A stretch of 35,724 nt of DNA from a virus (IMGVR_UViG_3300030380_001290:1-35724), one strand, 5' to 3'; shown: positions 1 to 6,546, counted from the first letter of the stretch. The notes: a model not told the origin generated them from the sequence alone. Program-made: numbers and translations.

Positions 1-166
1 CTAGCATGCGGTCAGACATTACGTCTGTTGGTTTTTTCACTAGCTCAATAGTCTCAAAACGCCCCTCACAAAATTTGCATTTACGTTTGCGAATTATCCT
101 ATTGCGTGTTTCTCGCGTGCTATCCACAAAATGCTTACCGTCAACATCGCAATGAGGGCAAATCAT
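1..166 (-). CDS. NrdR-like zinc-ribbon protein, partial at left edge
   Basis: The frame opens at an ATG at 166 that overlaps the stop of the nuclease gene upstream (ATGA), and it runs off the left edge after 55 residues. It starts MICPHCD and carries CxxC at residues 3-6 and again in CKFCEGRF, with VDSTRE and IIRKRK between them. This is the pattern of the N-terminal zinc ribbon of NrdR, the repressor of ribonucleotide reductase genes (CPxC, DSR, RRRRxCxxCxxRFTT). The ATP-cone domain of full NrdR is not visible. It may be a stand-alone phage zinc ribbon binding DNA or modulating host nucleotide metabolism; that role is inference. If the molecule were circular with these ends joined, the frame would stop after five more residues. 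Confidence 0.75.
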   Translation of the reverse strand, partial: MICPHCDVDGKHFVDSTRETRNRIIRKRKCKFCEGRFETIELVKKPTDVMSDRML

Positions 167-591
167 AGCGCACCTACCTGATTGGCATATTTTTCTGCCA
201 TATCGGTCCTTGGGTTCGCACGCAGCTCTATCATGTTGCCAAGAAAAAACTTTAGCTGTGATAACTTATCAATGGTTGCAACTGCGCAGCCAAGTTCCAG
301 CAGCTGGTCTTGGATTTGTTTTTGTTTATCGGTAAGTCTGCCCTTGCCCGGCGCTTTTACTTCTACGAAAATCGGTGAAGCAATACCATCCCACCAAAAC
401 TGCTGGTGTACAAATATCTCAATGTCTGGAAACCCTGGCTTCATGCCCAGGTCTATTAATCGTTTAGTATACGCGACATGCCGCTTGCCCTCATTCGGAC
501 TATGGTGCCATAGACTTTTTTCTGGCAACGCAGCATCCAGCCATTTAGCTATTAGTTTTTGGAACTCATCTTCACTCATTGTAAAAGTCAT
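163..591 (-). CDS. VRR-NUC domain nuclease
   Basis: This is a 142-residue protein matching the VRR-NUC (PD-(D/E)XK superfamily) fold found in phage and FAN1-type nucleases. Visible motifs are HSPNEGKR (about residues 30-37), GMKPGFPDIEIF (about 49-60, supplying the metal-binding Asp) and FVEVKAPGKGRLTDKQKQIQ (about 75-94, the E-x-K motif and the following helix). In phages these are small structure-specific endonucleases, possibly acting on branched recombination or packaging intermediates. The gene overlaps the Cro-like gene by 20 bases and its stop overlaps the zinc-ribbon start, so all three are probably one leftward transcript. An internal ATG at 579 is an alternative start; neither has a strong ribosome binding site. 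Confidence 0.88.
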   Translation of the reverse strand: MTFTMSEDEFQKLIAKWLDAALPEKSLWHHSPNEGKRHVAYTKRLIDLGMKPGFPDIEIFVHQQFWWDGIASPIFVEVKAPGKGRLTDKQKQIQDQLLELGCAVATIDKLSQLKFFLGNMIELRANPRTDMAEKYANQVGAL

Positions 592-763
592 TCGGCATAA
601 CCGAACCCATAGTAGCTAACTTGATAACTTGCATTTTATCCTTGCTTGGCAACACAGAATGGTCACACCAACGCTTAACTACTGTTGCGTGTTTTACGTC
701 CAGAAGTTGCGCCAACGCATGGTAGGTGAGACCCTTTTGTATTCTGAATTGATTAAGTGTCAT
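572..763 (-). CDS. Small HTH protein, Cro-like
   Basis: This 63-residue protein reads as a single helix-turn-helix: FRIQKGLTYHALAQLLDV, then KHATVVKRWC as the probable recognition helix, ending PNDFYNE. The size and the position divergent from a larger HTH regulator are those of a Cro-type repressor. It is the first gene of the leftward transcript and starts 22 bases from the palindrome at 785-799, which it may bind. The role is inferred from size, fold and divergent context; there is no catalytic signature. Confidence 0.75.
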   Translation of the reverse strand: MTLNQFRIQKGLTYHALAQLLDVKHATVVKRWCDHSVLPSKDKMQVIKLATMGSVMPNDFYNE

Positions 764-784
764 AACATCAGAAATTAATTATTT

Positions 785-799
785 TGACAAAATATGTCA
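785..799. promoter_or_regulatory. Operator-like palindrome O1 in the divergent switch region
   Basis: TGACAAAATATGTCA; with flanks the arms extend to TTTGACA / TGTCAAA (783-801), separated by AAATA. On the minus strand it supplies a TTGACA that could serve as a -35 box for the Cro-like operon. The same element, 14 of 15 bases identical, recurs at 5850-5864 before the integrase operon. It is probably the binding site of one of the two HTH proteins here. Confidence 0.7.
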
Positions 800-893
800 A
801 ATAATGTTACTCATTATGTCTGTCTGTGTCGGCGCGTGACGATACATGACTTGATAAACAAAATATTTGAATGGTTATGGGGAGGAATTTATA

Positions 894-1643
894 ATGCGAC
901 ATGCGAATCATGACAAAGATAGTATTATGGATACATTGTATAACAATTTGTCAAAGAAAATTAGACAAACTGGCATGGAGAAAAAAGAGGTAGCCAGGCG
1001 TAAAGGTATAGCGCCAGAAACGCTATCGCGACATTGCAGTGGCAAAATCCACCTAACACGTAAAGATGCGGATGAATATGCACAAATACTAGGCTGCCGA
1101 AGCGCAGAAATATTATATCCATTAGACCCACATCCTATCATTGGCAAATGGAGTATATCAAATTATTGCCCAACTAATCCGCAATTAGTCAGAAAATATG
1201 AGTACGGTTTGTGCCTGCAAATGTCTAATACTGAAGTCACTAAATGTGACATGGTTTATTTGCGTACTTTATACTCCAGGCAGATAGGCGTATTTATGTA
1301 TGATTTTACAGCAGAAGAATATGCAAAAACAGGATTTCCACAAACGCCGTGGTGGACGCCCAGCAAGCTAGATATTATCAATGTAGACTATTACAATAAA
1401 GGCGTGGATAAAAATTGTTTTCAAAATTTATGTTATTGTATGACTTCTGATGAATTGCATTTATGGGGTTATTTATATCCAGAACCAGAATTTAATCGCT
1501 ACACAGTGCATGTTCCCAAAACACTGGGTTTTGGCAATGTACAAACACAAACTGGTGTCGAGCTAAAATGGGCATGTCCAGTGCTAGGCAGCATTTTTAG
1601 ACCTGACCTACGTGACTTAGAAATAGTTCCATATGAAGCATAA
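894..1643 (+). CDS. HTH-family phage regulator (probable repressor)
   Basis: This 249-residue protein has an XRE-like helix-turn-helix at about residues 28-68 (MEKKEVARRKGIAPETLSRH, then a helix through DADEYAQILG). I chose ATG 894 because GGGGAGGA lies at 879-886; an in-frame TTG at 867 lies upstream of that site. The C-terminal 170 residues (from about PHPIIGKW to the end) are not recognised. They lack the S24/LexA-type cleavage site and Ser/Lys dyad that I would expect in a lambda-CI-type repressor. Transcribed divergently from the Cro-like gene across O1, it is the best lysogeny-repressor candidate. Whether it represses or activates cannot be told from sequence. Confidence 0.75.
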   Translation: MRHANHDKDSIMDTLYNNLSKKIRQTGMEKKEVARRKGIAPETLSRHCSGKIHLTRKDADEYAQILGCRSAEILYPLDPHPIIGKWSISNYCPTNPQLVRKYEYGLCLQMSNTEVTKCDMVYLRTLYSRQIGVFMYDFTAEEYAKTGFPQTPWWTPSKLDIINVDYYNKGVDKNCFQNLCYCMTSDELHLWGYLYPEPEFNRYTVHVPKTLGFGNVQTQTGVELKWACPVLGSIFRPDLRDLEIVPYEA

Positions 1644-1687
1644 TTGATATAATATGCAATTCTAATTACGTCATTTGTAGTTTTCTA

Positions 1688-1717
1688 TTGACACATAAAT
1701 CATTTGAAATGCATACT
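1688..1717 (+). promoter_or_regulatory. Putative sigma70-type promoter for the recombination operon
   Basis: TTGACA at 1688-1693 is separated by 18 bases from CATACT at 1712-1717, about 25 bases before the exonuclease start. A short inverted repeat GTCCG/CGGAC (1720-1724 and 1733-1737) follows at the likely transcript start. It was called by eye against the consensus. Confidence 0.45.
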
Positions 1718-1743
1718 CGTCCGAAAACTTACGGACAACCGCT

Positions 1744-2664
1744 ATGGCATTTCAAGAAACACCACACTTTGCAAAGAGATATAACTGGTCACATCACAGC
1801 AACCCAGAATCAGTTCCTATTTGTAAAAAGTTTTTCGAAAAAGTGCATGTACGCCCTGCATTAAATGCAGCCTGGCAAGTTGTAAAAGGCGAAGCAGCTG
1901 GCGATAAATCGCAAGCATTCAAAACAATCAATAAATACGCAGAAACCAATGCCAAAATGCTAGCCGGGCGCACTGTTCAAGAAATGTGCGACATGGTGAT
2001 TCTTGAAAATAAGAGCCAAGAAGAAGCAATGGAACACGGTACAGCTGCATTCCGCGATTACAAGCCCCTCAACTGGCAGGCAGAAAAAGATGCAGCACAA
2101 GCAGAGATTTGTGCAGAGGAGCTGCACAGCGTCTTTAAAAACGCATTAGAAGGGTTAAACGAAGCGCAAGCAGCATTGGGATTGAATAGACTTACTGGTG
2201 AGGCAGACATACTAGCAGACTGGCGAGGTTTACAGCTGCGCTTTAATGGCAAACCAGACTATAGCAAGCGTGTGGAATTAAAAACGGTATGGTCTAGTGT
2301 TGCCGATACCAAGTCTGGCAAACGTGCCGGCAGCGTGCCAACAAACCCAACACACAGCCATCTGTGTCAGGTTACCGGGTATTGGGTCATAACGAATCGC
2401 TTATCACAATGCATTGTGCAGACCAGCGCCACAAAAACAAATGTACACACAGAAGATAATTGTGAGCAGCTGCAAGACGAAGCGATGCACATACGCGCAC
2501 AAGCTATTACAGCACGCTGCAAAATCCGTGAAAATTTATTGAAGACAGCTGAAACAAAAGAACAGCTGTTCGCCCTTATAGAACCCGACTTCAGTCACAT
2601 GTATGCCTGGAACATAAGCCCGGAAGCATTGTTCGAAGCAAAACAACTATTTGGATTCGCATAA
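1744..2664 (+). CDS. Phage exonuclease, PD-(D/E)XK / RecB-lambda-Exo type
   Basis: This 306-residue protein probably resects double-stranded DNA 5' to 3' to make 3' single-stranded tails. The catalytic signature is D172 in GKPDY, followed by E178-x-K180 in VELKT, and then a downstream Q209xxxY213 in LCQVTGYW. That is the arrangement of the lambda-exonuclease/RecB-like nucleases (YqaJ-like families). Upstream, a helical stretch at about residues 110-150 fits the same fold. It is followed without a gap by a membrane microprotein and an annealing-type protein, the usual exo-plus-annealase pairing of phage recombination systems. A ribosome binding site is weak. The exact subfamily is not determined. 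Confidence 0.85.
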   Translation: MAFQETPHFAKRYNWSHHSNPESVPICKKFFEKVHVRPALNAAWQVVKGEAAGDKSQAFKTINKYAETNAKMLAGRTVQEMCDMVILENKSQEEAMEHGTAAFRDYKPLNWQAEKDAAQAEICAEELHSVFKNALEGLNEAQAALGLNRLTGEADILADWRGLQLRFNGKPDYSKRVELKTVWSSVADTKSGKRAGSVPTNPTHSHLCQVTGYWVITNRLSQCIVQTSATKTNVHTEDNCEQLQDEAMHIRAQAITARCKIRENLLKTAETKEQLFALIEPDFSHMYAWNISPEALFEAKQLFGFA

Positions 2665-2837
2665 TGAGCAAACTGAGTATGCACATACAAGCTGCTACAC
2701 CTCGCCGGCGCAGGCGATACACAACACTGCGCAGCTTTTTAGTTTTGGTAGGAATCTTAGCTGGCATGATGGCTGCGTTTTTAATAGCTGTGTTGCTATT
2801 TTTTATTTTAATCACACTAACGACAGAGGTTTATTGA
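2664..2837 (+). CDS. Small single-pass membrane protein
   Basis: This 57-residue protein has a basic N-terminal segment with five consecutive Arg (PRRRRRYT), then one long hydrophobic helix from about SFLVLVGI to VLLFFILI. That charge pattern predicts a cytoplasmic N-terminus. Its ATG overlaps the exonuclease stop (TAATG) and its stop overlaps the next start (TGATG), so it is translationally coupled inside the recombination operon. I do not recognise it. Possibilities are a membrane tether for recombination, a superinfection-exclusion peptide or a holin-like toxin; nothing in the sequence decides. Confidence 0.7.
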   Translation: MSKLSMHIQAATPRRRRRYTTLRSFLVLVGILAGMMAAFLIAVLLFFILITLTTEVY

Positions 2838-3415
2838 TGGATGATATGCAGTCTGCTCTCGCAGAATTAAAACAACTTAACAAAGATGGTGGTCTGAGCA
2901 TCCACAACAAAAAATATAGCACAGTGCCAATGCGCATTGAGATATTTCGCAAACATTTTGGCACTAAATACAGCATCCAAAATGAGATACTTATAGATGA
3001 CGGCAAACGCATAGTCGTGCGCTCTGTCATAAAAGATACTGCTGGCAATGTGCTGGCAACTGGACACGCCGAAGAGTTTCGCGGAACCACCAACATAAAT
3101 AAAACCAGCGCTCTTGAAAATGCGGAAACATCCGCAGCTGGCAGATGTCTGGGTATGTTCGGATTACATGGCGGCGAAATGGCTAGCGCCTTCGAGGTAG
3201 AGGTAGCAATCGACACACAACAGGACATGACAGATTTTGTCATAGCAGCGCATGGTTCAATTACAGCATGTAAATCACAAGTCCAGCTGGCAGCTTGGTT
3301 TGATAAATCAACAAGTCAAATGGACGCGCTCGAAAAGCAAGACCCGGACGAATGGACAAAAATAGTAATAGCATATGAAGAAAAAGAAGAGGAATTAAAA
3401 AATGGCACAGCCTGA
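2837..3415 (+). CDS. Probable ssDNA-annealing / ERF-Rad52-like recombination protein
   Basis: This 192-residue protein reads from ATG 2837, which overlaps the stop of the membrane protein. The segment KTSALENAETSAAGRCLGMF (about residues 90-109) resembles the conserved core of phage single-strand annealing or ssDNA-binding proteins, where ENAETSAxGRxL recurs. Preceding beta-rich sequence (YSIQNEILIDDGKRIVVRSV) fits the same fold. The C-terminus is acidic (EEKEEELKNG). Position directly behind an exonuclease supports a role like Red-beta/Erf: annealing the resected strands. The family assignment is from memory of the motif, so the exact clan (ERF, Sak or RecT) is open. Confidence 0.65.
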   Translation: MDDMQSALAELKQLNKDGGLSIHNKKYSTVPMRIEIFRKHFGTKYSIQNEILIDDGKRIVVRSVIKDTAGNVLATGHAEEFRGTTNINKTSALENAETSAAGRCLGMFGLHGGEMASAFEVEVAIDTQQDMTDFVIAAHGSITACKSQVQLAAWFDKSTSQMDALEKQDPDEWTKIVIAYEEKEEELKNGTA

Positions 3416-3758
3416 TTATAAAAATTCAAATGTAAAAGTAGCATTCCCAGCGCCAGGCACAGCCCAGGTTGGAGTAGCCTTATATCTCAACGTAGATGAC
3501 GAACTAGCCAGCTTACTTACGACATATTGGGATAAGACAGGACAATCACCGTCCATTGCATTTTCTCAAAGGAAAAAGAACGAGGATTGGGAGAAAATGG
3601 GCAATGCAAAATTATTTCCACCGGATGAAAAAAACGAGGCTGATACAGGCTCGTACAGCGGCAGTAATGAGCATTCTCAGGTTGAACGTCCGGACAGTTA
3701 TGAAACTCAGCCAGCAAGCGCAGAAACAACAGCAACACCAAGACGGTCATTTAGGTAA
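3402..3758 (+). CDS. Hypothetical protein in the recombination operon
   Basis: This 118-residue protein overlaps the annealing gene by 14 bases. The first 75 residues look folded (VGVALYLNVDDELASLLTTY, then SPSIAFSQRKKNEDWEKMG). The rest is a low-complexity tail rich in Ser, Glu, Thr and Gln that ends in basic RRSFR. A compact N-domain with a disordered tail is reminiscent of single-strand-binding accessory proteins, but I see no recognisable motif, so function is not assigned. Confidence 0.6.
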   Translation: MAQPDYKNSNVKVAFPAPGTAQVGVALYLNVDDELASLLTTYWDKTGQSPSIAFSQRKKNEDWEKMGNAKLFPPDEKNEADTGSYSGSNEHSQVERPDSYETQPASAETTATPRRSFR

Positions 3759-3764
3759 AATATT

Positions 3765-3992
3765 ATGTCATTATTAATAAATACAAAACAAGCAGCAGAA
3801 TTATTATTTGGTCAGACAACTGAAACAGCACGAAAACGGGCAATGCGTTTTGCTGACAGTAACAATATAGAACCCATAAGAGATGGACGTTATATTTATT
3901 TTAGGCGTGAAGACATCGAGAATATAACAAGGCAGAAGACTGAAGCTCCGCGCGTTCATGTGGGTGCTAATGGTCTCAGCTTGGGTAACTAA
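3765..3992 (+). CDS. Excisionase-like MerR/HTH_17 DNA-binding protein
   Basis: This 75-residue protein has the winged-helix layout of HTH_17/excisionase families: LINTKQAAELLFG, a helix ARKRAMRFADS, then IEPIRDGRYIYFRREDIENI, which matches the 'G.r..f.r.di' wing. It is the last gene of the rightward operon and converges on the genes next to the integrase (4-base overlap with the opposing gene). Size, fold and closeness to int make it the best Xis candidate for directing excision at the attP. A small transcriptional regulator is the alternative. Confidence 0.65.
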   Translation: MSLLINTKQAAELLFGQTTETARKRAMRFADSNNIEPIRDGRYIYFRREDIENITRQKTEAPRVHVGANGLSLGN

Positions 3993-4402
3993 TCAGTCCA
4001 TGACTGTACACGCTGCGGCTGACCTATTTCTCTAGTTATAATATTATATCTGCTACTAGACCCTCTGAACTCTTTTTTGCGCGGCAGATAGCGTTTGTTA
4101 CTTACATCAAATGATCTAGTGTCTGCGTCTTCTTTCAGTATACAGCGCATCCATTCCACAACATTCGGCAGCTGGTCATCTGTTATAGTTGGGCAGCGTA
4201 CATCTAGCCATTCTGGAAACCTTTTTAAACCAGGATCATATTCTGCTGTTACTCTTGCACCAGCGTTCATGTGATATTGCCAGTTACCCCGGCGCACCCG
4301 GACACGGATTTCATGGTTACCAAATTGCCAGCGTGTCTCATGCGCACCCAGTGTTTTTATGTCACCACCAACTCTATACTTTTCTATTAGACGCGGCTCC
4401 AT
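3989..4402 (-). CDS. Hypothetical protein downstream of integrase
   Basis: This 137-residue protein is not recognised. It is rich in Arg and aromatic residues (HEIRVRVRRGNWQYHMNAG; LPNVVEWMRCILKEDAD) with a basic C-terminus (KRYLPRKKEFRGSSSRYNI). It follows the integrase stop by one base and is probably co-transcribed with it. It ends convergently with the excisionase-like gene, overlapping by four bases. A role in recombination or immunity is only suggested by location. Confidence 0.6.
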   Translation of the reverse strand: MEPRLIEKYRVGGDIKTLGAHETRWQFGNHEIRVRVRRGNWQYHMNAGARVTAEYDPGLKRFPEWLDVRCPTITDDQLPNVVEWMRCILKEDADTRSFDVSNKRYLPRKKEFRGSSSRYNIITREIGQPQRVQSWTD

Positions 4403-4403
4403 G

Positions 4404-5555
4404 TTACACCCCTAACATTGCAGCAGCAGCTGCTTTTTTCTGGTTTTGTTTCTCAGCGTTACGGATGCTGTGTCCGTACTGTTGATATGTAAAGTTGCTG
4501 TTTGTATGACCCATACTTGCAGCTATCTCTGCCCAGTCTGTGCCTAGCTGGGTAATCATGTGGCTGGCAAAGTAATGGCGTAGGTCACTCCAGATTATAT
4601 CGATGCCAGTACGTTCTTGGATACGATACATTAGCTCGCGGATTGTTTTAGGCTGCTTGGGCTGCCCAGTGTTAGTTGCAAAAATGATATCTGTATCAGC
4701 ACTAAACCGTGAACTTAGACGCAGCTTACGCAGCTCTTGGATAGCGTCAGCTGGTAGCACAGCAACACGATTACCGCGCTTAGTTTTTGTTGTGCCTATA
4801 ACATGACCACCGTCACGCTTTACTGCTTTATTAATATCTACCTCGCCTGCGTCAAAGTCGATATCTGCCCATGTCAATGCGCGTATCTCGCCCTGGCGCA
4901 TGCCGGTGTACATAGCAACAAGAAACATGACGCGCCAGTTATCTGCTTCACCTTTTAGACCGACATCTAAAACATCACGCATAGTCTGACTGCTAAAATT
5001 CTTAACGCGATCTGTACGGCTAGATAATTCATAACTTTGCCCTAGTGTTACTTTGTCTAGAAAATTGTTTGTGATATACCCTTGGAGCTGACAAAAATTT
5101 AGAAAGGCTTTCGCCATCTTTAAACGTGCAGCAGCGCGTGATTTGCTGTTACTACCTTTCTCGATAGCAATGCTAAATGTGTTGACTAGCAGCTCTGCAT
5201 TTTTTGGCTGCACAACTTTTTGCAGCTGTAGAGACCCAAAACGCATATTATTTATTTTGATGTCTAAAACATATTTTACACAGCGAACTGCATCTTTGTA
5301 ATGTTCTTTGCCAATCTTGCCGGCATCAACTTTGAGTTGTAATTGTGCAAAATATTTTTTTGCAGCAGCGTCAGCTAATTTGATAGAAGTTGTGTTTTCT
5401 GTAATACCTAAGTCTGCTTTTACTAGAAGCTCAGCAGCTGCTTTTTTTGCTGCGCTTTCTGTCTTATAATTACCAAACTTCTGATGCATACCTAAACGTC
5501 TTGCATCTATCACCCAATAATTTCTATGCTTGAATACTTTTAGTTGCTTAGACAT
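4404..5555 (-). CDS. int: Tyrosine-family site-specific integrase
   Basis: This 383-residue integrase catalyses recombination between phage attP and the host tRNA-Asp gene. It has an N-terminal arm-binding domain (about 1-55), a core-binding SAM-like domain (about 60-165) and a catalytic domain (about 185-365). The catalytic set is R220 in TGMRQGE, K257 or K259 in TKTKRG, R326 in SDLRHYFASH, H350 in MGHTN and nucleophile Y360 in QQYGH. The first His of the usual HxxR box is Ser323. ATG 5555 was chosen because GGAGCAG lies just upstream inside the preceding gene; a start 12 codons earlier lacks one. It lies about 430 bases from the attP core. Confidence 0.95.
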   Translation of the reverse strand: MSKQLKVFKHRNYWVIDARRLGMHQKFGNYKTESAAKKAAAELLVKADLGITENTTSIKLADAAAKKYFAQLQLKVDAGKIGKEHYKDAVRCVKYVLDIKINNMRFGSLQLQKVVQPKNAELLVNTFSIAIEKGSNSKSRAAARLKMAKAFLNFCQLQGYITNNFLDKVTLGQSYELSSRTDRVKNFSSQTMRDVLDVGLKGEADNWRVMFLVAMYTGMRQGEIRALTWADIDFDAGEVDINKAVKRDGGHVIGTTKTKRGNRVAVLPADAIQELRKLRLSSRFSADTDIIFATNTGQPKQPKTIRELMYRIQERTGIDIIWSDLRHYFASHMITQLGTDWAEIAASMGHTNSNFTYQQYGHSIRNAEKQNQKKAAAAAMLGV

Positions 5556-5802
5556 GGTACTGCTCCATCGCAGCTGAACGATACTCGTCATAACTTTCTT
5601 TAGTTACAAAACGAAAAGTAGATTGACCGTTGAAACTGTCTGTGATCTCAAACGGTGTAAGACTGAATATTCTACCGTCCATCATTTCGAGTGTATAATT
5701 AAGTTGGTAAAACTGACATGGACGTACATGTGTTACCGTACCCCACCCTGACCTATTTGCCATGTCACCAGTGTAGTAGATGCGCTGCCCTGTAATATAC
5801 AT
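5548..5802 (-). CDS. Small hypothetical protein preceding integrase
   Basis: This 84-residue protein starts MYITGQRIYYTGDMANRSGW and has a beta-rich composition. ATG 5802 follows GGAG closely; an in-frame ATG at 5814 is the alternative. Its stop lies past the integrase start (8-base overlap) and its last codons contain the integrase ribosome binding site, so the two are coupled. A SH3-like barrel that binds DNA or modulates transcription is imaginable from the VTHVRP strand pattern, but no family is recognised. Confidence 0.6.
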   Translation of the reverse strand: MYITGQRIYYTGDMANRSGWGTVTHVRPCQFYQLNYTLEMMDGRIFSLTPFEITDSFNGQSTFRFVTKESYDEYRSAAMEQYHV

Positions 5803-5849
5803 AATTGACTCCATAGATTGTTTGTAATTGATAACTCACGAATCAAATA

Positions 5850-5864
5850 TGACATAATATGTCA
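5850..5864. promoter_or_regulatory. Operator-like palindrome O2 before the integrase operon
   Basis: TGACATAATATGTCA is a palindrome with perfect 7-base arms around one central base, 48 bases upstream of the integrase-operon start. It differs from O1 (785-799) at one position. In the direction of the operon it also presents TTGACA, so a bound repressor would cover a possible -35 box. Confidence 0.7.
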
Positions 5865-5880
5865 ATTTACTCAAGTCAAA

Positions 5881-5900
5881 ATGAACACAAAACGAACACA
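5881..5900. repeat. Left arm-type direct repeat of attP
   Basis: ATGAACACAAAACGAACACA is itself two tandem GAACACA units. The same 20-mer with one difference occurs at 6136-6155 in the same orientation on the other side of the tRNA core. Paired arm repeats flanking a core are the layout expected for tyrosine-integrase arm sites. Confidence 0.65.
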
Positions 5901-5917
5901 AACGTGTTTTTGGCACA

Positions 5918-5947
5918 AAAAAAGACCCCGAACATTGCTGTCCGAGG
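5918..5947 (-). terminator. Rho-independent terminator reading leftward out of the tRNA end
   Basis: On the minus strand CCTCGGAC pairs with GTTCGGGG around the loop AGCAAT (two G-U pairs), followed by TCTTTTTTT. It lies 35 bases past the CCA of the tRNA fragment. It would end the transcript of the reconstituted tRNA-Asp before it reaches the integrase operon. Confidence 0.75.
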
Positions 5948-5981
5948 TGTATTAAACTATTGATTTTATTTATTTATTTAG

Positions 5982-6026
5982 TGGCGGGAGTGACGAGACT
6001 CGAACTCGCGGCCTCTGGCGTGACAG
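5982..6026 (-). other. attP core: 3' part of tRNA-Asp (GTC anticodon loop to CCA)
   Basis: On the minus strand this reads from CTGTCAC (anticodon loop with GTC) through GCCAGAGGCCGC, the T-arm GAGTTCGAGTCTC and the acceptor strand CACTCCC to GCCA. The discriminator base G and loop sequence fit tRNA-Asp. Upstream (6027 on) the sequence cannot pair to complete the anticodon stem, and no D-arm is present, so this is a fragment and not a whole tRNA. Phage integration at the 3' half of a tRNA with the phage supplying a replacement end is well known. With arm repeats on both sides it is attP; if the window were an integrated prophage it would be one att half. Confidence 0.85.
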
Positions 6027-6135
6027 TCTGGCATTTTAACGGTTTTTGACGGTATTTGAACGACACACATCGACATATTTCCTAAGTTTGTACGTCACCA
6101 AACTACTCCTATCGACACTGAAAGTCACCTGAATA

Positions 6136-6155
6136 ATGAACACAAAATGAACACA
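6136..6155. repeat. Right arm-type direct repeat of attP
   Basis: ATGAACACAAAATGAACACA matches 5881-5900 at 19 of 20 positions in the same orientation, 109 bases beyond the tRNA core end. The intervening stretch 6027-6135 has no gene. Confidence 0.65.
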
Positions 6156-6183
6156 GCGATCTGCAATTTAGTGTCCCCAGATT

Positions 6184-6342
6184 TTAGTACGTTCCCATCA
6201 TTCTAGGCTTGCCTTCACCCATTGCACCCATCTTTTGTTTCTTCTTCATTTTTGTCATAGGTGTGGTATTGCGTGATGCTTGCTTGCGTGCAGTTGCCAT
6301 CCCCTGGAGCTTGTCAAATTCTTTATTACCTAGTTTCTGCAT
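6184..6342 (-). CDS. Small basic hypothetical protein, last gene of the late operon
   Basis: This 52-residue protein starts MQKLGNKEFDKLQGMATA and ends in a Lys/Met/Gly-rich tail (TKMKKKQKMGAMGEGKPRMM). ATG 6342 has GGAG about ten bases upstream; a longer frame upstream lacks a site. It is the most leftward gene of the minus-strand late block. I see no convincing terminator between it and attP. The basic, disordered make-up resembles other small phage proteins near the lysis genes; function is unknown. Confidence 0.6.
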   Translation of the reverse strand: MQKLGNKEFDKLQGMATARKQASRNTTPMTKMKKKQKMGAMGEGKPRMMGTY

Positions 6343-6352
6343 ACCTTTACTC

Positions 6353-6544
6353 CTAACTTTTCTTGTGACGGTTAGCAAACTTACGTGCAGCTGCTACGCT
6401 GCCAAAACCCCAATCTGATAATGCTTCAGCTTTCGGAGTCTTGCGTCCTTTACTGTCTCTCATCGGACCGCGCATGCCGGCAAAACGAGCTGCAAAAGAG
6501 ACGCGCCTGCCACTTGTTCCTGTCTTCTCAGGTGGACGGCTCAT
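6353..6544 (-). CDS. Small basic protein, DUF6321-like (left copy)
   Basis: This 63-residue protein reads RRVSFAARFAGMRGPMRDSK and continues GRKTPKAEALSDWGFGS, ending NRHKKS. The pattern RRxSFxARxAG..GPxRDSKGR..xK..L..WG matches the C-terminal half of the 98-residue protein at 30495-30791, so the two are paralogues. I recall this type as DUF6321, found in marine phages. The left copy lacks the KNPKGGLNAKGR N-terminal segment of the right copy. Function is unknown; possibly nucleic-acid binding or virion-associated. Confidence 0.7.
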   Translation of the reverse strand: MSRPPEKTGTSGRRVSFAARFAGMRGPMRDSKGRKTPKAEALSDWGFGSVAAARKFANRHKKS

Positions 6545-6546
6545 AG

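Noticed and set aside
182-619. Rightward frame opposite the VRR-NUC gene
   Set aside because: Shadow of the nuclease; the leftward reading carries the conserved motifs.
5982-6060. A complete tRNA-Asp
   Set aside because: Only anticodon loop to CCA is present; no 5' anticodon strand, D-arm or acceptor partner can be formed.
6157-6183. Terminator at the end of the late operon
   Set aside because: Only a weak ATCTG/CAGAT stem and no U-run; not supported.
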